From: Nonomuraea rubra
GTDB lineage: Bacteria; Actinomycetota; Actinomycetes; Streptosporangiales; Streptosporangiaceae
Direction of reading: 5' to 3'
Length of the DNA stretch: 64,000 bases
Assembly: GCF_014207985.1 (NCBI RefSeq)
Contig: NZ_JACHMI010000001.1
Coordinates: 9,655,001-9,719,000, forward strand
The notes under the pieces were generated by a model. It made no database searches. It was not told the origin of the DNA and was given only the letters and a program-made list of their open reading frames with translations. Positions 51,110 to 60,322 of the stretch are shown piece by piece (within the stretch, counting starts at the first letter, position 1; every line of letters begins with the position of its first letter). The position numbers were made by a program, and so were the translations under genes.

Positions 51110-53935
51110 CTACGAACGGCGGGTCAGCGGGTGGCCGCGGTGCGTCGCCGGCGTCTTCGGCGCGGCCAGCGCCGCACGCAGATGCCGGCGGGAGCTGACC
51201 CCCAGCTTGGCGAAGACGTTGCCCAGGTGCCACTCCACCGTGCGCGGGCTGATGAACAGCCGGGCGGCGATCTCGTCGTTGGTGTGCCCGATCCTGGCCA
51301 GCCCCGCGATCTGCGCCTCCTGGCTGGTGAGCTCGGCCGCGGCGGAGACGGTGCGCTTGCGGACGGTCTCCCCGGTCGCCAGCAGCTCCCGGCGCGCCCG
51401 CTCGGCGAAGCCGCAGGCCCCGGCCACGCTGAACGTCTCGTGCGCCGGGCGCAGCTGGGCGCGGCTCTCCTGGCGGCGGTTGCGCCGCCGCAACCACTCG
51501 CCGTACAGCAGCCGGGCGCGGGCCAGGTGGACCGTGACCCGGCAGCGGCCCAGGTGCTCGATGGCCTCCCGGTAGAGCGCCTCGGCGTCCCGGTCGTCGC
51601 TCAGCAGCGCCCGAGAGCGGGCCGCCATGCCCAGCGCCCACTCGGTGCCGCTGGCGCGCGTCCGCTCGATGAGCGACTCCAGCGCGGGCGTGGCGAGCTC
51701 CGGCCGGCCGCACCGGACGGCGGCCTCGATGAGCTCGGCCAGCGCCCAGCCGTAGAATCCCAGGTCCTCGTACTGGCAGGCCCGCCTGGCGGCCGCCAGC
51801 GCGGCATCGTAACGGCCGAGGCCGTTGTAGAGGACCGCGGTCGCGTACTCGGCCAGGCCGAGCGCGCGGCCCTCCCCGCGTGCCCCCACCTCCATGGCGG
51901 TCGTCGCGATGTGGTCGAGCGCCTCGGGCTCCTCGTCGCGCCAGGCGGCCAGCACCAGGGACGTGTACATCATGGGCGCGCCGCCGGTCGCCTCCGAGAT
52001 CGCCGTGGCCTCGCCGATCAGCGCCGCCGCGGCATCGAACTCGCCGGCGTGCAGCAGGAATCCCGCCTGGTAGGTCAGGGCCATCGGCAGGACGGACAGG
52101 GCCCCCGCCTCGCGGGCGCACGTGACGGCGCCTTCTGCCAGCTCGTGCCAGGCGTCGTCGTCCCACAGCTCGGGCGCGAGAGGCTCGGGCGTCACCCGGA
52201 AGGCCAGCCACAGCCAGCGCCTCTCGGCGTCGGTCACGCCGGACCTGCGCTGCTCCCGTACGACGTCCAGCGCGTGCCGGAGCGCGCGGGCGCCGGTGGC
52301 GTGGCCGTCGATGATCCAGCCGGCCATGCTGTCGAGCAGGACGTCCACCATGCGCGGCGGCCCGGGCGGCGGTGGTGCGGCACGGGCCGCCTCGGCCACC
52401 TCGCGCTGCCCGGGGCCGTCGCTGAGCCGGCCGGCGAAGATGGCCGCGCCGACGGCCTCCAGCAGGGTGTCGCGGGCGAGGGCGGCGTCCAGCGGCGCCA
52501 GCCGGTGCGCGGCGTCGAGCAGGAGGCGGGGCGCGTCGTTCCCGCGTACCTGGGCGTACACCAGCCGGGCGCGCAGCCGTTCGAGCCTGGCCCTGTGCAG
52601 GTCGTCGAGCGGGCCGGCCTCGGCGGCGGCGAGCAGGGTGTCCGCCTGGGCGGGCCCGCCGGCGTCGATCGCGGCCTGGGCGGCGTCCAGCGCGCGGGCG
52701 ACCCGCCGGGCGGGGTCGGGTGTCAGCTCCGCCGCGCGGCGCAGGAACGCCGCCGCCGCGGCGGCTCCTCCCCTGGCGTGTGCCCGGCCGGCCGAGCGCT
52801 CCAGGTCCTCGGCGACGCTCTCGTCGGGACGGGCGGCGGCGTGGGCGCGGTGCCACGCCCGGCGGTCGGGATCGCGGCCGGGATCGGTGGCCCGTGCCAG
52901 TGCCCGGTGCGCGGCCCGGCGGTCCGGAGCGGGCGCCCGCTGGTAGACGGCGGAGCGCACCAGCGGGTGGTGGAAGCGCACGCCGGTGCCGAACTCGACG
53001 AGCCCCGCGGCCTCGGCCGGCACGGCGGCCTCCGCCGGTATCCCCTGGAGGCCCGCCGCGCGCCACAGCAGGGCGGCGTCGCCGGTGGGGTCGGCCGCGG
53101 CGATCAGCAGGAGCCGGCGGCTGTCCTCGGGAAGCGTGCGGAACCGCTGGTGGAAGGCGTTCTCGAGGCGGCCCGCCAGGGGCTGCCTGCCGGGGAGCCA
53201 GAAGCCGCCCGCCAGCTCGGCGGGGGCGAGGGCGCGGGGCAGGTGCAGCAGGGCCATCGGGTTGCCGTGCGCCTCGGCGACGATGCGGTCGCGTACCGGC
53301 GGGTCGAGCGGCACGTGGACGGCCGAGGCCAGCAGGGCCCTGGCGTCGGGCTCGTCGAGGCCCTCGACGGTCAGCTCGGGCAATCCGGCCAGGTCCCGGG
53401 CGTCCTCGGGCTCCCGTACCGTGAAGATCAGCGCCACCTGCTCGGCCATCAGGCGCCTGGCGACGAACGCCAGCGCCTGCGTGGACCCGTCGTCGAGCCA
53501 CTGCGCGTCGTCGACGAGGACGAGCAGCGGGCGATCCCTGCTCGCGCCGGCCAGCAGGCCGAGCGCCGCCAGGCCGACCAGGAACCGGTTCGGCGCCTCG
53601 CCCTCCTGGATCCCGAACGCGACGGACAGGGCGTCGCGCTGCGGCCCCGGCAGGGCGTCGAGCCCGTCCAGCAGGGGCCCGCAGAGCTGGTGCAGGCCCG
53701 CGAACGCGAGCTCCATCTCCGACTGGACACCGGCGATGCCCACGATCCGGAACCCGGTCGCCCGGCGCGTCGTGTGCTCCAGCAACGCCGTCTTGCCGAT
53801 GCCCGCCTCGCCCCGCAGCACCAGGACCGCGCTGCTGCCCGACCGCGCCGTGGCCAGAGCCCGCTCCAGTGCGGTCAGCTCCCGGTCCCGGCCTCGCAGC
53901 GCCGATCGGGTGTCGATGGTGGCGAACACGCCCAT
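51110..53935 (-). CDS. LAL-type LuxR family regulator (AAA/NACHT-like STAND ATPase)
   Basis: A 941-residue regulator. It has an N-terminal ATPase with Walker A GEAGIGKT (42-49) and Walker B LLVLVDD (to D142). A long helical, TPR-like middle region spans about 350-850. A C-terminal LuxR HTH covers about 865-925 (LTSQEAQIAGLARIGHTNDEIAARLFISPRTVEWHLGNVFAKLGV, split). STAND proteins of this kind bind ATP, oligomerise on ligand and activate transcription. No biosynthetic cluster lies beside it. The epoxide hydrolase gene, divergently placed 220 bp away, is a candidate target. Confidence 0.93.
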   Translation of the reverse strand: MGVFATIDTRSALRGRDRELTALERALATARSGSSAVLVLRGEAGIGKTALLEHTTRRATGFRIVGIAGVQSEMELAFAGLHQLCGPLLDGLDALPGPQRDALSVAFGIQEGEAPNRFLVGLAALGLLAGASRDRPLLVLVDDAQWLDDGSTQALAFVARRLMAEQVALIFTVREPEDARDLAGLPELTVEGLDEPDARALLASAVHVPLDPPVRDRIVAEAHGNPMALLHLPRALAPAELAGGFWLPGRQPLAGRLENAFHQRFRTLPEDSRRLLLIAAADPTGDAALLWRAAGLQGIPAEAAVPAEAAGLVEFGTGVRFHHPLVRSAVYQRAPAPDRRAAHRALARATDPGRDPDRRAWHRAHAAARPDESVAEDLERSAGRAHARGGAAAAAAFLRRAAELTPDPARRVARALDAAQAAIDAGGPAQADTLLAAAEAGPLDDLHRARLERLRARLVYAQVRGNDAPRLLLDAAHRLAPLDAALARDTLLEAVGAAIFAGRLSDGPGQREVAEAARAAPPPPGPPRMVDVLLDSMAGWIIDGHATGARALRHALDVVREQRRSGVTDAERRWLWLAFRVTPEPLAPELWDDDAWHELAEGAVTCAREAGALSVLPMALTYQAGFLLHAGEFDAAAALIGEATAISEATGGAPMMYTSLVLAAWRDEEPEALDHIATTAMEVGARGEGRALGLAEYATAVLYNGLGRYDAALAAARRACQYEDLGFYGWALAELIEAAVRCGRPELATPALESLIERTRASGTEWALGMAARSRALLSDDRDAEALYREAIEHLGRCRVTVHLARARLLYGEWLRRRNRRQESRAQLRPAHETFSVAGACGFAERARRELLATGETVRKRTVSAAAELTSQEAQIAGLARIGHTNDEIAARLFISPRTVEWHLGNVFAKLGVSSRRHLRAALAAPKTPATHRGHPLTRRS

Positions 53936-54048
53936 GGGCTCGACCTTCCTGGCGCTCCGCGGAGGTGCTCCGCGCGGCCACGACGGGTCATGCTCTCCCC
54001 GAGTTTAGTCCTGTTTGCGGCGTTTCGATAGTTTTGCGAATTTCTGTT

Positions 54049-54084
54049 CCCCGGGGCGATCCCCGGGGTTATCCCGGGGGCGAT
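54049..54084. repeat. Three 12-bp tandem repeats in the leader of the epoxide hydrolase gene
   Basis: ccccggggcgat, ccccggggttat and cccgggggcgat follow one another at 54049-54060, 54061-54072 and 54073-54084. Each contains a (near-)palindromic ccccgggg. They lie 70-105 bp before ATG 54155 and could be repeated operator half-sites or a hairpin leader. Confidence 0.7.
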
Positions 54085-54154
54085 GCCCCTCCCACCTGGG
54101 CGATCGTGGTCGGGCCAGGCGGCACAGGGCCGCCTGCCGACCAAGGAGACAGCC

Positions 54155-55363
54155 ATGTCCGGAACCCCCGGGATCCGCCCGTTCACCATTCCCGTCGTCC
54201 CCGAGCAGGAGCTCCAGGACCTGCGCGCGCGCATCGCGGCGACCCGCTGGCCCGAGCAGGAGACCGTCGCCGACCAGTCGCAGGGCGTGCAGCTCGCGAC
54301 CATCCAGGAGCTCGCCCGGTACTGGGCCGACGAGTACGACTGGCGCAGGTGCGAGGCGAGGCTCGGCGCGCTGCCGAACTTCGTCACCGAGATCGACGGG
54401 CTGGACATCCACTTCATCCACGTCCGCTCCAAGCACGAGGACGCCCTGCCGCTCATCGTCTGCCACGGCTGGCCGGGCTCGGTCGTCGAGCAGCTCAAGA
54501 TCATCGAGCCGCTCACCGACCCGACGGCGCACGGCGGCACCGCGGCGGACGCCTTCCACGTGGTGATCCCGTCCATGCCCGGCTACGGCTTCTCGGGCAA
54601 GCCCGCGACGACCGGCTGGGGGCCGGACCGCATCGGGCGCGCCTGGGTGGAGCTCATGAAGCGCCTCGGTTACACCCGGTTCGTGGCCCAGGGCGGCGAC
54701 TGGGGCGCGATCGTGGTGGACCTGATGGCCGCGGAGGCTCCGGCGGGGCTGCTCGGCATCCACACCAACATGGCCGGCGTCGTTCCGCCCGAGATCGACA
54801 GGCTGTTCCAGTCCGACATCACCGGAGCGGGCAACGCCCTCGCCTCGCTGCCGGCCGGCCTCACGGAGGAGGAGAGGCGCGCCTGCGAGCAGCTGGACTT
54901 CGTCTGGAAGCACGTCGCCTACGCCCTCATGATGGGATCGCGCCCGCAGACGCTGACGGGGCTGGTGGACTCGCCCGTCGGCCTGGCGGCGTTCATGCTC
55001 GACCATGACGCGGCCAGCCTGGCGCTGATCTCCCGGGTGTTCGCCGGCGAGAGCGAAGGTCTCACCCGGGACGACGTGCTCGACAACATCACGCACTTCT
55101 GGCTGACCAGGACGGCGGTCTCCGCGGCACGGCTCTACGCGGAGAACAGGTTCCCGTTCTTCGCCGTGAAGGGCGTGTCGATCCCCGTCGCCGTGAGCGT
55201 CTTCCCCGACGAGCTCTACCAGGCTCCCAGGAGCTGGGCGGAGCGGGCCTATCCCCAGCTCATCCGCTACAACCGCCTGGAGAAGGGCGGGCACTTCGCG
55301 GCCTGGGAGCAGCCGCGGCTGCTCGTGCAGGAGGTCCGCGAGGGCTTCCGCTCGCTCCGGTAA
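54155..55363 (+). CDS. Epoxide hydrolase (EHN-domain type)
   Basis: A 402-residue alpha/beta hydrolase with the N-terminal EHN domain (about 8-115). HGWPGS supplies the oxyanion motif. The nucleophile is Asp in AQGGDWGAIV (about 184) and the late His is in LEKGGHFAAWEQP (about 377). This is the microsomal/JHEH-like epoxide hydrolase class, which opens epoxides to diols through an alkyl-enzyme ester. ATG 54155 follows AAGGAGA. It is divergent from the LAL regulator gene. Natural substrate unknown. Confidence 0.92.
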   Translation: MSGTPGIRPFTIPVVPEQELQDLRARIAATRWPEQETVADQSQGVQLATIQELARYWADEYDWRRCEARLGALPNFVTEIDGLDIHFIHVRSKHEDALPLIVCHGWPGSVVEQLKIIEPLTDPTAHGGTAADAFHVVIPSMPGYGFSGKPATTGWGPDRIGRAWVELMKRLGYTRFVAQGGDWGAIVVDLMAAEAPAGLLGIHTNMAGVVPPEIDRLFQSDITGAGNALASLPAGLTEEERRACEQLDFVWKHVAYALMMGSRPQTLTGLVDSPVGLAAFMLDHDAASLALISRVFAGESEGLTRDDVLDNITHFWLTRTAVSAARLYAENRFPFFAVKGVSIPVAVSVFPDELYQAPRSWAERAYPQLIRYNRLEKGGHFAAWEQPRLLVQEVREGFRSLR

Positions 55364-55432
55364 CCGGGCCGGAGCGGGGGCCCGCCATCTACGCGCGGGC
55401 CGGGGCGGCGGGAGCGGGGGCCCCGCCGGCCC

Positions 55433-56020
55433 CTAGGCGCGGGCCGTCGCCAGCAGGGTGAGCGCGGCCTCGCGGGCGAGCCGGGCGGCGCCGGGCGTGC
55501 CGGGGTGCTGGTCGGCGACGACGGTGCAGCCGGTCACCAGGACGAGCCACTGGCGGGCCAGCGCGCCGGGATCGGCCGCCCCCGCCCTGGTGGCGATCTC
55601 GGTGAGCAGCGCCAGCCGCCGTTCGAGGTGGCGCCCCGCCAGGTCCAGCTCGGGCGCCCCGTGATGCTGGGCGGCGGCGTTGAGCAGCGCGCACCCGCGG
55701 AACCCGGGCTCGCCGTGCCACTCCGCCAGCGCGTCGAACACGGCCCCGAGCTGGTCGGCGGGCTCCTCGCCCGCCGACTCGGCGGCCGTGCGCAGCCAGC
55801 GCGTCACGCGCTCGCTGCGGGCCTCCAGGACCGCCTCGATCAGGCCCTCCTTGGAGCCGAAGTGCCGGTAGAGCGTCTCCTTGGACACCCCGACGGCGGC
55901 GCACAGCTCGGCCACGCCGACGCCGTCGAGCCCCCGGTCGTACAGGATCGGCATGGCGGTCTCGACGATCGCGGCCCGGGTCCGGGCGGGGTCCTGGGTG
56001 CTTCCCTTCGGTACAGGCAC
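55433..56020 (-). CDS. TetR family transcriptional regulator
   Basis: A 195-residue regulator. The HTH is at about 14-60 (TRAAIVETAMPILYDRGLDGVGVAELCAAVGVSKETLYRHFGSKEGL, split), and the ligand domain is of the TetR_C type seen in AcrR/YxaF-like proteins. GTG start at 56020. Two palindromic sites (accggccggt and accgatcggt) lie within 50 bp upstream in the region shared with the divergent hydrolase gene, so it most likely represses both. Confidence 0.9.
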   Translation of the reverse strand: MPVPKGSTQDPARTRAAIVETAMPILYDRGLDGVGVAELCAAVGVSKETLYRHFGSKEGLIEAVLEARSERVTRWLRTAAESAGEEPADQLGAVFDALAEWHGEPGFRGCALLNAAAQHHGAPELDLAGRHLERRLALLTEIATRAGAADPGALARQWLVLVTGCTVVADQHPGTPGAARLAREAALTLLATARA

Positions 56021-56029
56021 GCCTAGATG

Positions 56030-56075
56030 GTACCGGCCGGTTCGATCCCTGCTATCGTACCGATCGGTTCGATCC
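56030..56075. promoter_or_regulatory. Twin TetR operators in the divergent promoter region
   Basis: gtaccggccggttcgatcc (56030-56048) and gtaccgatcggttcgatcc (56057-56075) match at 17 of 19 positions and are 27 bp apart. Each contains a perfect 10-bp palindrome of the form accg-NN-cggt. They fill the 68-bp gap between the TetR and hydrolase genes. Confidence 0.85.
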
Positions 56076-56088
56076 GAGGAGGAACATC

Positions 56089-56856
56089 ATGCGTGCCAGC
56101 ACCCCCGCCGTGACGTTCGAGAGCGGCGGCGTGAGCCTCGCCGGGCTGCTGCACCTGCCGGCCGGGCCGGGGCCGCACCCCGTCGTGCTGCTCCTCCAGG
56201 GATTTCCCGGCAACGAGCGCAGCCTGGACCTGGCGCAGGCGCTGCGCTCGGCGGGCTACGCCGCCGTCGCCTTCCACTACCGCGGCTCCTGGGGCATGGG
56301 CGGCACCTGGTCCTGGGGCAACCTGCTGGAGGACGCCGCCGCCGTGGCCCGCGCCGTGCGCGCCGAGCCGTTCGCCTCGGCGCACCGGCTCGACCCGGGG
56401 CGGCTGGCGCTGTTCGGGCACAGCGCCGGCGGGTTCGCCGCGCTGATGACCGCCGCCGCCGACCCGTCCATCGCCGCCGTCGTCTCGGTGTCGGCCTTCG
56501 ACTTCGGTACGGTCGCCCGCTCGCTCACCCCGGAGTCCCGTGCCCGCTACGTCGAGGCGTTCGGGGAGGACCTGCTGCCCCTGCGCGGGACGAGCGGCGA
56601 GGCGCTGGTGGCGGAGATGGAACGGGCGGGAGAGCGGTGGAGCCTGGCCGGCCTGGCACCCCGGCTCGCCGGGCGGCCTGTCCTGCTGATCGGCACCTCC
56701 GACGACCCCGTGACCCCGGCGGCCGTGCACCACCGGCCGCTGGTGACGGCGTACCCGGAGGCCGAGCAGCACGAGTGGCACACCGACCACGCCCTGTCCG
56801 ACCACCGGCAGCGGCTCGTCGGGACCGTCCGGAAGTTCCTCGACGGCCACCTGTGA
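56089..56856 (+). CDS. Alpha/beta hydrolase (prolyl oligopeptidase/DLH-like)
   Basis: A 255-residue hydrolase with the nucleophile elbow LALFGHSAGGFAAL (Ser about 106), Asp in LLIGTSDDPVTP and His in WHTDHALSDHR. No signal peptide is seen. AHYRGSWGMGG-like segments (FHYRGSWGMGG) place it in the family of small esterase or acyl-transfer hydrolases. It starts at ATG 56089 after GAGGAGG, 13 bp beyond the second TetR operator, so it is the obvious target of the TetR protein. Substrate unknown. Confidence 0.88.
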   Translation: MRASTPAVTFESGGVSLAGLLHLPAGPGPHPVVLLLQGFPGNERSLDLAQALRSAGYAAVAFHYRGSWGMGGTWSWGNLLEDAAAVARAVRAEPFASAHRLDPGRLALFGHSAGGFAALMTAAADPSIAAVVSVSAFDFGTVARSLTPESRARYVEAFGEDLLPLRGTSGEALVAEMERAGERWSLAGLAPRLAGRPVLLIGTSDDPVTPAAVHHRPLVTAYPEAEQHEWHTDHALSDHRQRLVGTVRKFLDGHL

Positions 56857-56857
56857 A

Positions 56858-57961
56858 TCAGCCCCAGACCTCCCGCGCCGTCTCCACGATCAGCCGGATC
56901 TTGGCGAACTGCTGCTCCTCCGTGAGCTCGTTCCCCTCCACCGTCGAGGAGAAGCCGCACTGCGGCGACAGGCAGAGCTGGTCCAGGTCGACGAACTTGG
57001 CCGCCTCGTCGATGCGCCGCTTGAGCGCGTCCTTCGACTCCAGCTCCCCGCGCTTGGTCGTCACCAGCCCGAGCACCACCATCTTCCCCGGCGGCACGAA
57101 CCGCAGCGGCTCGAAGCCGCCCGACCGCTCGTCGTCGAACTCCAGGAAGAACCCGTCCACGTTCAGCTCGTTGAACAGCGCCTCGGCGACGAAGTCGTAG
57201 CCGCCCGAGGCGACCCAGGAGGAGCGGAAGTTGCCGCGGCACATGTGCGTGGTGATCGTCATGCCGGCGGGCTTGGCCGCGAGCGCGGCGTTGATCTGCT
57301 TGATGTAGCGCAGGTGCAGGTGGTCGGCGTCGTCGCCGCGCTCGGTCAGCTCGGCCCTCTGTGACGGGTCGTTCAGGTAGGCCAGGCTGGTGTCGTCGAA
57401 CTGCAGGTACGTGCAGCCCAGCGCGCCGATCCTGCGTACCTGCTCGGCGTAGGCCGCGCTCAGGTCCCGCCAGAACTCCTCCACGTCCGGATACACCTGG
57501 GGATCGATCGCGGCGGGCCCGCCCCGGTAGTGGACCATGCTGGGCGACGGGATGGTCAGCTTGGGCACGACGCCTCCGGAGACGGTCTCACGCAGGAACG
57601 CGAAGTCGTCGGCGAAGATCGGCTCGCTCAGCCGGATCCTGTCGTGCACGCGCAGCGCCGCCGGGGTGTACTCGAGGTCCCCCTCGGCGTTGTGGAAGCG
57701 CACGGTGATGTGCTCGTCGGCGGCCTGGCCGATGCCCTCCAGCCGGTAGATGAAGTCCATGTGCCAGGAGGCGCGGCGGAACTCCCCGTCCGTGGCGCTC
57801 TGCAGGCCGGCGTCCCGCTGCTTGCGTACCACGTCCCTGATCGCCTCGTCCTCGGCCTCGCGCAGGGCGTCGCCGGTGAGGGTCTGGCGGGCGCGCAGCA
57901 GCGCGGCCGGGCGGAGCAGGCTGCCGACGTGGTCGGCGCGGAAGGGCGGTGAGGTACGCAT
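56858..57961 (-). CDS. MetE-like (cobalamin-independent methionine synthase II family) zinc alkyltransferase
   Basis: A 367-residue single-barrel protein equal to the C-terminal half of MetE. Its zinc ligands are H239 and C241 (TTHMCRGN) and C335 (SPQCGFSS), plus the DEGEF-like DGEFRR near residue 58. Full MetE has a second barrel of about 400 residues, missing here. Stand-alone members include epoxyalkane:CoM transferases and other thiol alkyltransferases. It lies six bp after an acyl-CoA ligase gene, suggesting thiol alkyl transfer or demethylation in a catabolic route rather than methionine synthesis. Confidence 0.85.
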   Translation of the reverse strand: MRTSPPFRADHVGSLLRPAALLRARQTLTGDALREAEDEAIRDVVRKQRDAGLQSATDGEFRRASWHMDFIYRLEGIGQAADEHITVRFHNAEGDLEYTPAALRVHDRIRLSEPIFADDFAFLRETVSGGVVPKLTIPSPSMVHYRGGPAAIDPQVYPDVEEFWRDLSAAYAEQVRRIGALGCTYLQFDDTSLAYLNDPSQRAELTERGDDADHLHLRYIKQINAALAAKPAGMTITTHMCRGNFRSSWVASGGYDFVAEALFNELNVDGFFLEFDDERSGGFEPLRFVPPGKMVVLGLVTTKRGELESKDALKRRIDEAAKFVDLDQLCLSPQCGFSSTVEGNELTEEQQFAKIRLIVETAREVWG

Positions 57962-57967
57962 CAGGGG

Positions 57968-59452
57968 TCATCCCTTTCCGTAGAGCTTTCTCAGCGGGGC
58001 CTTGAGGAGCTTGCCCGCCGCGTTCTTGGGGAGTTCGTCCACGAAAGCCAGATATTTCGGGACTTTGTAGCGGGCCAGGCGGCCGTCCAGATGCTTCAGC
58101 AACTCGTCGGACGAGGCGGCCGAGCCGGGCCTGAGCACGACCAGGGCCTTGCCCACCTCGCCCCACCTCTCGTCCGGCACGCCGATCACCGCGCACTCGG
58201 CGACCGCGCCGTGCTCGTACAGGGCGCTCTCCACCTCGGCGGGATAGATGTTCTCGCCGCCAGAGATGATCATGTCCTTGACGCGGTCGGAGATCCGCAC
58301 GTACCCGTCCTCGTCCGCGACCCCGACGTCCCCCGACCGGAACCACCCGTCCGCGGACAGCACCTCGGCGCTCTCCTCAGGACGCCGCCAGTAGCCGGGC
58401 ATCACGTTCGGTCCCTGGACGTACAGCTCTCCGGGCTCCCCGGGGGCGGCGGGCGAGCCGTCGGGCGCGACCAGCCGTACGTCGGAGAAGAAGCACGGCA
58501 CCCCGGCCGTGCCCGCCTTCGTGGCGGAGCGGTCGGCCCCGAGGAACAGCGCGCCCGGCGCGGTCTCCGTCATGCCGTACCCCTGCATGAACGCCAGCCC
58601 GCGCTCCTGGTAGGCCTGGATGAGCGGCCCGGGCACCGGCGCTCCCCCGCACAGCAGGTGCCGCAGGCTCGACAGGTCGGCTCCCGCCCAGCGCGGCGAC
58701 TGCGCGAGGAACTGGAACATCGTCGGCACCCCGGCGATCAGCGTCACCCGCTCGCTCTCGATCAGGTCGAACGTGCGTGCCACGTCGAACGACGGCTCCA
58801 GGATGGCCCGCCCGCCCTTGAGCACGGTCGGGATCAGCGCCTGCCCCATCGCCGCGATGTGGAACAGGGGCGCGCCGATCAGCGCCACCTCGTCGTGCGC
58901 CAGCGGCACGTCCACGAGCAGGTTGACCGTGTTCCAGGTGAGGTTGGCGTGGGTGAGCATGGCGCCCTTGGGCCTGCCCGTGGTGCCGGAGGTGTACATG
59001 ATCAGGCACACGTCGTCCTGGCTCACGGGCTCGTCGATCGGCTCGGGCGAGCCCGACGCGAGCAGCGCCTCGTAGTCGGCGGCCCGCAGGTGGCGGCCCG
59101 GCAGCCCGTCGCCGTCCCGTTCTTCTCCCCGCTCTTCGCCCAGTACGAGCAGCGCCGGCTCGGCGTCCTCCAGGATGTAGCGCAGCTCCGGCCCGGCCAG
59201 CCGGGTGTTGAGCGGCACGAACACGGCCCCCAGCAGGCCCGCGGCGAAGAGCGTCTCCACCAGGGCGGGCTGGTTGGCCCCGAGGAAGGCGACCCGGTCA
59301 CCGCGCCGCACGTCCAGCGCGGAGGCCAGCCGGTTCACGCGTTCTTGCAGGTCACGGTAGGTGTAGTGACGGTCATGGTACGACAGCGCGACCCTGTCGG
59401 GCGTCATGCGTGCCCTGCGTGCCGGCCACGAGCCAATCCCCTGATTACGCAT
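57968..59452 (-). CDS. AMP-forming acyl-CoA ligase
   Basis: A 494-residue ANL-superfamily enzyme. P-loop-like TSGTTGRPKG lies at 154-163. A5 is GYGMTETAPG, A8 is DGWFRSGDVGVADEDGYVRISDRVKDMII (split), and the C-terminal catalytic Lys is in PKNAAGKLLK. It activates a carboxylic acid to its CoA thioester. Sequence style fits medium/long-chain or aromatic acids. It follows the PaaX gene on the same strand and is co-directional with the MetE-like gene, so the pair may process an acid imported by the divergent Liv-type transporter. Confidence 0.92.
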   Translation of the reverse strand: MRNQGIGSWPARRARMTPDRVALSYHDRHYTYRDLQERVNRLASALDVRRGDRVAFLGANQPALVETLFAAGLLGAVFVPLNTRLAGPELRYILEDAEPALLVLGEERGEERDGDGLPGRHLRAADYEALLASGSPEPIDEPVSQDDVCLIMYTSGTTGRPKGAMLTHANLTWNTVNLLVDVPLAHDEVALIGAPLFHIAAMGQALIPTVLKGGRAILEPSFDVARTFDLIESERVTLIAGVPTMFQFLAQSPRWAGADLSSLRHLLCGGAPVPGPLIQAYQERGLAFMQGYGMTETAPGALFLGADRSATKAGTAGVPCFFSDVRLVAPDGSPAAPGEPGELYVQGPNVMPGYWRRPEESAEVLSADGWFRSGDVGVADEDGYVRISDRVKDMIISGGENIYPAEVESALYEHGAVAECAVIGVPDERWGEVGKALVVLRPGSAASSDELLKHLDGRLARYKVPKYLAFVDELPKNAAGKLLKAPLRKLYGKG

Positions 59453-59495
59453 CGGCGACTCCCGGACCCCAAATTAGGCCACTATGCGATGGCTG

Positions 59496-60302
59496 TCACC
59501 GTTCTGCCGAACTTTCCTCGGGAACGGTGTCGAGCAACCCCGTTACGATCCGCCCGGCCTCCGGCGCGAACCGCTCGTGCAGCGTGTGGCAGACCCGCTG
59601 CGCCTTCTCCGCGGGCCAGTCGTCGGGCAGGTACCGCAGCGGCAGCCGCGGATCGGTCCTGATGATCTGCAACCAGCCGGTGAGCAGCATCAGCGACCGC
59701 GCCAGGTCGTCGGGAGCCTCCGGGGCCGGGTCGGCCCGGTCCCAGCGGCGCAGGAACGCCCGGTACCGCTCGCCCAGGCCGGCCAGGTCGTAGGCCTCCC
59801 CGACCAGGGCCTGCATGTCGGTGGGGCGGCGCGGCTCGGCGGCGAAGACCTTGACGTTCGCGCCCAGGTCCTCGATCACGCCCGTGGCGTCCACCTCGCC
59901 TGGAGCGATCCACAAGCCGTTCTGCAACGGCCCGAACCCGGCCCAGACCAGCCTCGAACGCAGCTCGTGCCGCTGGCGCTGCCACGACTCCGGCAGCGAG
60001 AAGCCGATCAGCGTCCACCTGTCCTCGTCGGCGTCGTTGACCACGCCGCTGTGCCAGATGCGCCGCTCGCCGTCCTTGAGCACCTCGGTGCTGGTCGGGG
60101 TGAGGCCGAAGTACATGCGCCGGCCCGAGCGCTGCCGGCGCAGCAGCCCGCGGCGCACCATCCGGGTCAGCGTCGAGCGGGTGGCCTCCTCCGAGATCCC
60201 CACCTTGCCGAAGGCCTCGATGAAACTCCGCGAGGAAACGCAGATCCCGCGGCCGTATACGTGGTCGCCGAGGAAGGTGAGAATCACCGATTGAGGCCGC
60301 AT
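59496..60302 (-). CDS. PaaX family transcriptional repressor
   Basis: A 268-residue PaaX-type regulator. The N-terminal winged helix includes SVILTFLGDHVYGRG and SRSFIEAFGKVGISEEATRSTLTRMVRRGLL (split). The central PaaX domain has WTLIGFSLPESWQRQRHELRSRLVWAGFGPLQNGLWIAP (split), followed by the C-terminal PaaX_C helices. PaaX senses phenylacetyl-CoA, and relatives sense other acyl-CoA thioesters. It is divergent from the Liv-type importer, and an inverted repeat overlaps that promoter. The neighbouring acyl-CoA ligase could make its effector. Confidence 0.92.
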   Translation of the reverse strand: MRPQSVILTFLGDHVYGRGICVSSRSFIEAFGKVGISEEATRSTLTRMVRRGLLRRQRSGRRMYFGLTPTSTEVLKDGERRIWHSGVVNDADEDRWTLIGFSLPESWQRQRHELRSRLVWAGFGPLQNGLWIAPGEVDATGVIEDLGANVKVFAAEPRRPTDMQALVGEAYDLAGLGERYRAFLRRWDRADPAPEAPDDLARSLMLLTGWLQIIRTDPRLPLRYLPDDWPAEKAQRVCHTLHERFAPEAGRIVTGLLDTVPEESSAER

Positions 60303-60322
60303 AACAGCTTGTCTCCGGATAT

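Noticed and set aside
50243..54031. Long plus-strand open frame opposite the LAL regulator
   Set aside because: No ribosome site or family motif; the minus strand shows Walker A, Walker B and LuxR HTH.
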